A stretch of 8,897 nucleotides of DNA from JAAYAY01 sp964429355 (lineage in GTDB: Bacteria; Planctomycetota; Planctomycetia; Pirellulales; Thermoguttaceae), in assembly GCA_964429355.1 (NCBI GenBank), contig CAYSCH010000384.1:1-8897 (forward strand), given 5' to 3'. The translations under genes were made by a program, and so were the position numbers. Each line of letters begins with the position of its first letter. The stretch's first letter is position 1. Under the pieces are notes generated by a model. That model saw only the letters and a list, made by a program, of their open reading frames with translations, ran no database searches and was not told the origin of the DNA. This document shows, in pieces, positions 5,390-8,897 of this stretch.

Positions 5390-6826
5390 TCACTCCACGT
5401 CGCGAACCTCGGCCACCATTTCCAGCAACGTGTCGAGCAGCATTTCCGAGGCGTGCGGCTCGAATGCGCACGATCCGAGCCATGTCTCGTAGCCGCCCCA
5501 CTCGAAGTGCTGGGCGGTTGGAATGTAGCCAAAGCCGCCGTGGGCCCATTCGACCAGGACCGCCGGCTGCATCGTGGCCCGCTGGCGGAACTCCAGACCG
5601 ATCTCGCAGAACGGCTCGCCGGGCATCGTGCCGATGCACGCCGGCCCGATGCGCAGCACTTGCAGCGGCACCGAGACCTGGGTTTCACCCTTGGCCATGT
5701 TCTTGACCCGTTGCGCATAGCTCCACGACAGGTCGACCTGGTCGGGCTTGGGCCCCGGCTTCGTCAACCGCTCCTCGGCCCAGGCGATTCGTTCGGCGGT
5801 GGGCATGGGCCGCCCGATGGTTTGCTCGCGAAAGCGCGCGGCCAGACTGACGTGGTCCTGATATTCGGCCTTGGCCAGCGCCGCATGGACCTTGGCAGCC
5901 AGGTCGTGGGCGACGAAGCGGATCTGCTGGTAGGGTTCTTTCGGCGGTCGCGGGTGGACGAAATTGACGTTGTTGATGTCGCCGCTGGAGGCGTTGGCCA
6001 TGAGGACCACCAGCGGTGGATCCTGCTCGTGGCCGCCGAGCAGCCGCTGGAGCCGGTCGCAGAACACGCCGTAGTAGTCGGCCGAGATATCGCCCTTGGG
6101 CACGCCGCCCACATAGTGCAAGGAATAGGTCGAGTAGACGGCGATCGGCCGTCCGTCCGGCTCGCGCAGGGCCAGGATGGTCACGGTAGGATCCGTGGGA
6201 CCGGCAGGCTTTACCAGGTCGGGGCTGCCCCCCGACGGGTTCATCTTCACCTGGTCGATGCCGCCGAAGGGATTGGGCGGCATGGTGCCGGGCTTGAGAA
6301 ACCAGCGCCGGTTGAACACGTGCTCTGGCGCCTCCGCGGTGAGGCACGCCAACTGGGCCGGGCGCAGCCGGTTGGCCGCGCAGCGTACGCCGTCGACGAT
6401 CCGCTGCACGACCAAGGCGCGGTAATTCTCGTACTCCGGCTCAGCCGGGGCGGGCGCCTTGCCGCCCACGCTACTGGCAGAATGGGTGTGCACGGCGGAG
6501 ATCAGCACGTTGGTCGACGGAATGCCGACCTGTTTTTCGATCAGGCCGCGGGTCTCGGCGCACATGCCGACCTCGGTGCCCAGCAGATCGAGGGCCACCA
6601 GGGCGAGCTTTGTCTTGCCGTCGTCGAGGACGAGGCACCGCGCGTGGAGTTCATCATGCACGTTGGTCGACAGCGGGGCGATGAAATTGCCGACGATCGG
6701 CCGCCCCAACGGCGGGGTGATCACGCTAGTGGCCGCGCCGGCCCGAAATTGGGGCGCGGGCTCGGCCGCGCACAGCGTGGCGGCGATCAAGGAGCAGGCA
6801 ACGAGGGGGAGCACCGACGATTTCAT
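5390..6826 (-). CDS. Neutral/alkaline ceramidase-family hydrolase, paralog B
   Basis: A 478-aa protein with a signal peptide (MKSSVLPLVACSLIAATLCA), so periplasmic or secreted. It matches the N-terminal domain of neutral/alkaline non-lysosomal ceramidases, zinc amidases that release fatty acid from ceramide. By motif comparison with Pseudomonas ceramidase, the zinc ligands appear kept: a His in HTHS (113-115), His237 in YSLHYVGG, Glu404 in MPGE and Tyr434 in GYIPT. The pentapeptide carrying the catalytic Ser (GDVSP in ceramidases) reads GDINN (282-286), with Asn at the Ser position. The C-terminal Ig-like domain of true ceramidases (about 650-700 aa in all) is absent. The true substrate may therefore differ. 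The ATG at 6826 is chosen because AGGAG lies 9 nt upstream and the signal peptide starts there; the frame is open further upstream only as antisense or shadow sequence. The gene lies 61 bp downstream of paralog A, is colinear with it over the first 300 residues and is probably in the same operon. Confidence 0.85.
   Translation of the reverse strand: MKSSVLPLVACSLIAATLCAAEPAPQFRAGAATSVITPPLGRPIVGNFIAPLSTNVHDELHARCLVLDDGKTKLALVALDLLGTEVGMCAETRGLIEKQVGIPSTNVLISAVHTHSASSVGGKAPAPAEPEYENYRALVVQRIVDGVRCAANRLRPAQLACLTAEAPEHVFNRRWFLKPGTMPPNPFGGIDQVKMNPSGGSPDLVKPAGPTDPTVTILALREPDGRPIAVYSTYSLHYVGGVPKGDISADYYGVFCDRLQRLLGGHEQDPPLVVLMANASSGDINNVNFVHPRPPKEPYQQIRFVAHDLAAKVHAALAKAEYQDHVSLAARFREQTIGRPMPTAERIAWAEERLTKPGPKPDQVDLSWSYAQRVKNMAKGETQVSVPLQVLRIGPACIGTMPGEPFCEIGLEFRQRATMQPAVLVEWAHGGFGYIPTAQHFEWGGYETWLGSCAFEPHASEMLLDTLLEMVAEVRDVE
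6595..6639. repeat. 45-bp identical repeat inside hydrolase B (partner at 8087-8131)
   Basis: These 45 bases are identical, third codon positions included, to 8087-8131 in paralog A. They encode the shared RCLVLDDGKTKLAL region. Flanking bases differ (G versus A at the left edge, G versus T at the right edge). It is the longest exact match I noticed between the two genes and marks the tandem duplication. Confidence 0.85.
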
Positions 6827-6835
6827 GACGATATT

Positions 6836-6840
6836 CTCCT
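6836..6840 (-). promoter_or_regulatory. Shine-Dalgarno site of hydrolase B
   Basis: AGGAG on the minus strand, 9 nt before the ATG at 6826, within the 61-bp gap after paralog A. It supports independent translation initiation within a shared transcript. Confidence 0.7.
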
Positions 6841-6887
6841 GAAGTCTGGAGGCGTTCAAGGCGTGGCGATTGATGGGGCGGACGACG

Positions 6888-8318
6888 CTATTGGGCAGCG
6901 GTCGCGCGCACCTCGGCCGCCATTTCCAGCAGGGCGCCGAGCATCTTGTCCGAGGCGTTGGGCTCCAAGCGATTGGTGCAAAGCCACGTCTCGTAACCGC
7001 CCAACTCGTGCTGCCTGGGCGTAGGCAGGTAATCGAAATAACCGTGCGCCAGGGAGACCAGGAAGGCCGGCTGCAGAGGACTTTGCTGGCGGAACTGGAG
7101 GCCGATCTCGCAGAAGACTTCGTTGGGCAAGCTGCCGATGCACACCTGGCCAATGCGCAGGACTTGCAGCGGCGTGGGGACGGATGCCGCACCGCGGGCG
7201 AGGGCTTCAAATCGCTGGGCGTAAACGTAGGGAATGTCGGGGTTACCCCCCTTGGCGAGCGTTTCTTTGGCCCACGCCATCTGCGCGTCGTCAGGCCGGC
7301 GTGTGGCGATCACCGGCTCGCGGTAGCTTGCGGCCAGCGTCAACTGGTCGGAATACTGGACGTTGGCCAGGGCCGCCTGGACTTTCGCGGCCAGATCTTC
7401 GGCCACGAACCGCATCTGCTCGTAAGGTTTCTTGGGCGGGCGAGGCTGGAGGAAATTGATATTGTTCACGTCGGCGCTGGTGCCGTTGGCCATCATGACC
7501 ACCATGGGCGGATCCAACTGGTCGCCCTGCATCAGGCGTTCCAGACGCTGGCAGTACATGCCGTAGTAGTCGGCGGAAATGTCACCGTCGCCCACGCCGC
7601 CCACGTAGTGGAGTGAATAGCAGGAATACACGGCGATCGGCCGGCCATCAGGCTCGCGCACGGCGAGGATCGAGACCGTGGGATCGGTTGGACCGGCCGG
7701 TTTGACGAGGTCCGGGCTACCCGCCGCCGGATTCATCTTCACCTGGTCGATCGTGCCGAAGGGACCAGGCGGAATGGTGCCGGGCTTCATGAACCAACGG
7801 CGATTGAAGACGTGCTCCGGCGCCTCGGCGGTGGTGAACCCGAGCTGCGCCGGGCGGAGGCGGTTCGCGGCGCACTTGACTCCGTCGGCGATCCGCCGGG
7901 CGACGAAGGCTTGATACTTGTCCATCTCCTGGGGGAACTCGAAGTGCTTCTCGCCGAGGGCGCTGGCCGCCGAATGGTTGTGGATGGCGGAGATCAACAC
8001 GTTCGTCGGCGGGATGCCCGATTCCTGCTCGATCAACTTGCGCGCCTCGTGGCTCACGTTGTAGTGGAAGCCCAGCAGGTCGACGACCACCAGGGCGAGC
8101 TTTGTCTTGCCGTCGTCGAGGACGAGGCACCTGGCGTGCAGCTCGTCGTGGACATTCGTGGCTGGAAAGGGCAAGAAACCGCCGATGATTGCCGAACCCA
8201 ATGCCGGCGTGATATTGCTCGTAGCGGCACCGGCGCGAAACGTGGGCGCGGGCGGGTCCGCAGCCAGGAGTGTGGTGGTCAGGAAGCAGGCAACGATGCC
8301 AAGGAGATAGCGTCTCAT
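6888..8318 (-). CDS. Neutral/alkaline ceramidase-family hydrolase, paralog A
   Basis: A 476-aa exported protein; the signal peptide is MRRYLLGIVACFLTTTLLAA. It belongs to the same ceramidase N-terminal-domain family as the next gene and aligns with it without gaps through about residue 300 (TNVHDELHARCLVLDDGKTK and APEHVFNRRW are shared word for word). Probable zinc ligands are a His in HNHS (113-115), His237 in YSLHYVGG, Glu400 in LPNE and Tyr430 in DYLPT. The region that should hold the catalytic Ser reads SADVNN (281-286): Asn285 replaces the Ser, and the usual Gly before Asp is Ala. The C-terminal ceramidase domain is absent. The ATG at 8318 has GGAGG 8 nt upstream and begins the signal peptide. 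It lies 95 bp after the sialidase-like gene and 61 bp before paralog B, in a probable operon. The family is secure; ceramidase activity is not. Confidence 0.87.
   Translation of the reverse strand: MRRYLLGIVACFLTTTLLAADPPAPTFRAGAATSNITPALGSAIIGGFLPFPATNVHDELHARCLVLDDGKTKLALVVVDLLGFHYNVSHEARKLIEQESGIPPTNVLISAIHNHSAASALGEKHFEFPQEMDKYQAFVARRIADGVKCAANRLRPAQLGFTTAEAPEHVFNRRWFMKPGTIPPGPFGTIDQVKMNPAAGSPDLVKPAGPTDPTVSILAVREPDGRPIAVYSCYSLHYVGGVGDGDISADYYGMYCQRLERLMQGDQLDPPMVVMMANGTSADVNNINFLQPRPPKKPYEQMRFVAEDLAAKVQAALANVQYSDQLTLAASYREPVIATRRPDDAQMAWAKETLAKGGNPDIPYVYAQRFEALARGAASVPTPLQVLRIGQVCIGSLPNEVFCEIGLQFRQQSPLQPAFLVSLAHGYFDYLPTPRQHELGGYETWLCTNRLEPNASDKMLGALLEMAAEVRATAAQ
8087..8131. repeat. 45-bp identical repeat inside hydrolase A (partner at 6595-6639)
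   Basis: Partner copy of the exact match in paralog B, in the same orientation and the same codon register, about 1.5 kb away. Synonymous sites elsewhere in the two genes have diverged visibly, so this block is unusually conserved at DNA level. Confidence 0.85.
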
Positions 8319-8326
8319 AATGGTGG

Positions 8327-8331
8327 CCTCC
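8327..8331 (-). promoter_or_regulatory. Shine-Dalgarno site of hydrolase A
   Basis: GGAGG on the minus strand, 8 nt before the ATG at 8318. It fixes the start at the signal peptide rather than at codons further upstream, where the frame is only antisense or shadow sequence of the sialidase-like gene. Confidence 0.75.
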
Positions 8332-8413
8332 AAAACAGGTCCATGGAAGGAAGTCGCTGGCAGCGCCTCCAAGGTACCGCATCGCCTTACACAATGCCAC
8401 CCTGGGGCGCCGG

Positions 8414-8897
8414 TCACGAGCCGGTGGCCTTGTTGGCGACGATCGCCAGCGCGCTTCCGGGGGAGACGATCTTGCCTGCCCGGATGTCGGCCTCCGTAAC
8501 GCGATGGAAGGTGATTTCCTTGGCGCCGGTGCGATCCCGGTCGTGGATGATGTAGATCGCGCCGTCGTCGTCCTGGACCGCGTCGGGGTACGAGACCTGG
8601 TCGCGAGGGTCGAGCACGAGGCCGCCAGTCCACGTCCGGCCGTCGTCGGCGGAAACGAATGCGGTCATGTGCGAGCGGGCAAAGCGCTGGTCGACGGGTC
8701 CGTTTTTGACCAGCAGCAGGTTTCCGGAGTGGAGACGGCCGAGGAAGAACCGCGAGTCGGGATTCTGGATTTTCGACCGTGCGACTTCGGTCCATGTTTT
8801 TCCGCGGTCGGTCGAGAACGACTCGCCCATGCCGTAGTTGGTGCGAACGAGCATCCAGAAGGAGCCGTCGCGGCGCTCGACCAGCATGTGTTCATAG
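8414..8897 (-). CDS. Sialidase-like (BNR/Asp-box) protein, C-terminal part
   Basis: The C-terminal 160 or so residues of a sialidase-fold beta-propeller; the gene enters from beyond the right edge, since the frame is still open at 8896 (Y-E-H before the first internal Met at 8887). Two Asp-box motifs (SxDxGxTW) are clear: STDRGKTW and SADDGRTW. Other family-like segments are VERRDGSFWMLVRTNYG and VSYPDAVQDDDGAIYIIHDRDR. Such proteins are often annotated as exo-alpha-sialidases, but in planctomycete and related genomes many have unknown sugar specificity, and the catalytic Arg/Tyr/Glu set cannot be judged from a fragment. It is the first visible gene of a minus-strand run and lies 95 bp before hydrolase A, suggesting cotranscription and a shared role in degrading an external polymer or glycoconjugate. 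Confidence 0.85.
   Translation of the reverse strand, partial: YEHMLVERRDGSFWMLVRTNYGMGESFSTDRGKTWTEVARSKIQNPDSRFFLGRLHSGNLLLVKNGPVDQRFARSHMTAFVSADDGRTWTGGLVLDPRDQVSYPDAVQDDDGAIYIIHDRDRTGAKEITFHRVTEADIRAGKIVSPGSALAIVANKATGS

Noticed and set aside
5378..7024. Long plus-strand open frame (548 codons)
   Set aside because: It is antisense to the ceramidase-family gene B. Its translation is His/Arg/Gly-rich with no family motif, as expected for the opposite strand of a GC-rich gene.
5390..7210. Extended start for hydrolase B, reaching to 7210
   Set aside because: The extra N-terminal part reads paralog A in the wrong frame. The signal peptide and AGGAG site place the start at 6826.
6888..8795. 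Extended start for hydrolase A, reaching to 8795
   Set aside because: The extra N-terminal part is a shadow of the sialidase-like gene. The signal peptide and GGAGG site place the start at 8318.

Overview
This window looks like a planctomycete-type (Planctomycetota, perhaps Pirellulales-like) chromosome or metagenome contig. The main evidence is the minus-strand gene at 526-2241. It joins a metzincin-type zinc site, a bacterial Ig-like segment, a right-handed beta-helix entry motif and the roughly 50-residue secreted repeats ('DRAYLHDSAGNDT' type, ending in a short amphipathic tail before the stop) that are common in large planctomycete extracellular proteins. The ceramidase-like and sialidase-like enzymes also fit that phylum or its PVC relatives (Verrucomicrobiota, Kiritimatiellota, Lentisphaerota). 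The LVIVD-repeat gene could come from any of these. No rRNA, tRNA or CRISPR was seen.

Layout. (1) 1-525: no gene. It begins with an almost pure G tract and continues as purine-rich DNA containing an imperfect 7-bp tandem repeat, then about 180 bases of unremarkable sequence. (2) 526-2241 (-): secreted multidomain metallopeptidase-like protein whose 5' end appears to be missing. (3) 2280-2926 (-): small unrecognised gene, about 215 aa, broken by a one-base frameshift at a C4 run (2738-2741). (4) About 3055-3135 (+): the C-terminal end of a Hint domain (VYNLEV...ALVHNGC) with no recognisable gene around it. (5) 3188-5290 (+): intact 700-aa exported LVIVD-repeat beta-propeller with a strong Shine-Dalgarno site. 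(6) 5291-5389: convergent intergenic gap with a small inverted repeat and a GGGGCAC direct repeat. (7) 5390-8897 (-): a probable operon read from the right edge leftward: sialidase-like protein (5' end outside the window), ceramidase-like hydrolase A, then its tandem paralog B.

Working together. The right-hand block is the clearest functional unit: three secreted-type hydrolase genes in one direction, with gaps of 95 and 61 bp. It suggests breakdown of a complex polymer, or possibly a glycolipid. However, both ceramidase-like proteins have Asn where bacterial ceramidases carry the catalytic Ser, and both lack the usual C-terminal domain, so the literal ganglioside-degradation reading is doubtful. 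The left 3.2 kb looks like a patchwork of truncated or broken genes (missing 5' end, frameshift, orphan Hint tail, strand switch). This may be a decaying or rearranged locus, or an assembly join; sequence alone does not separate these.
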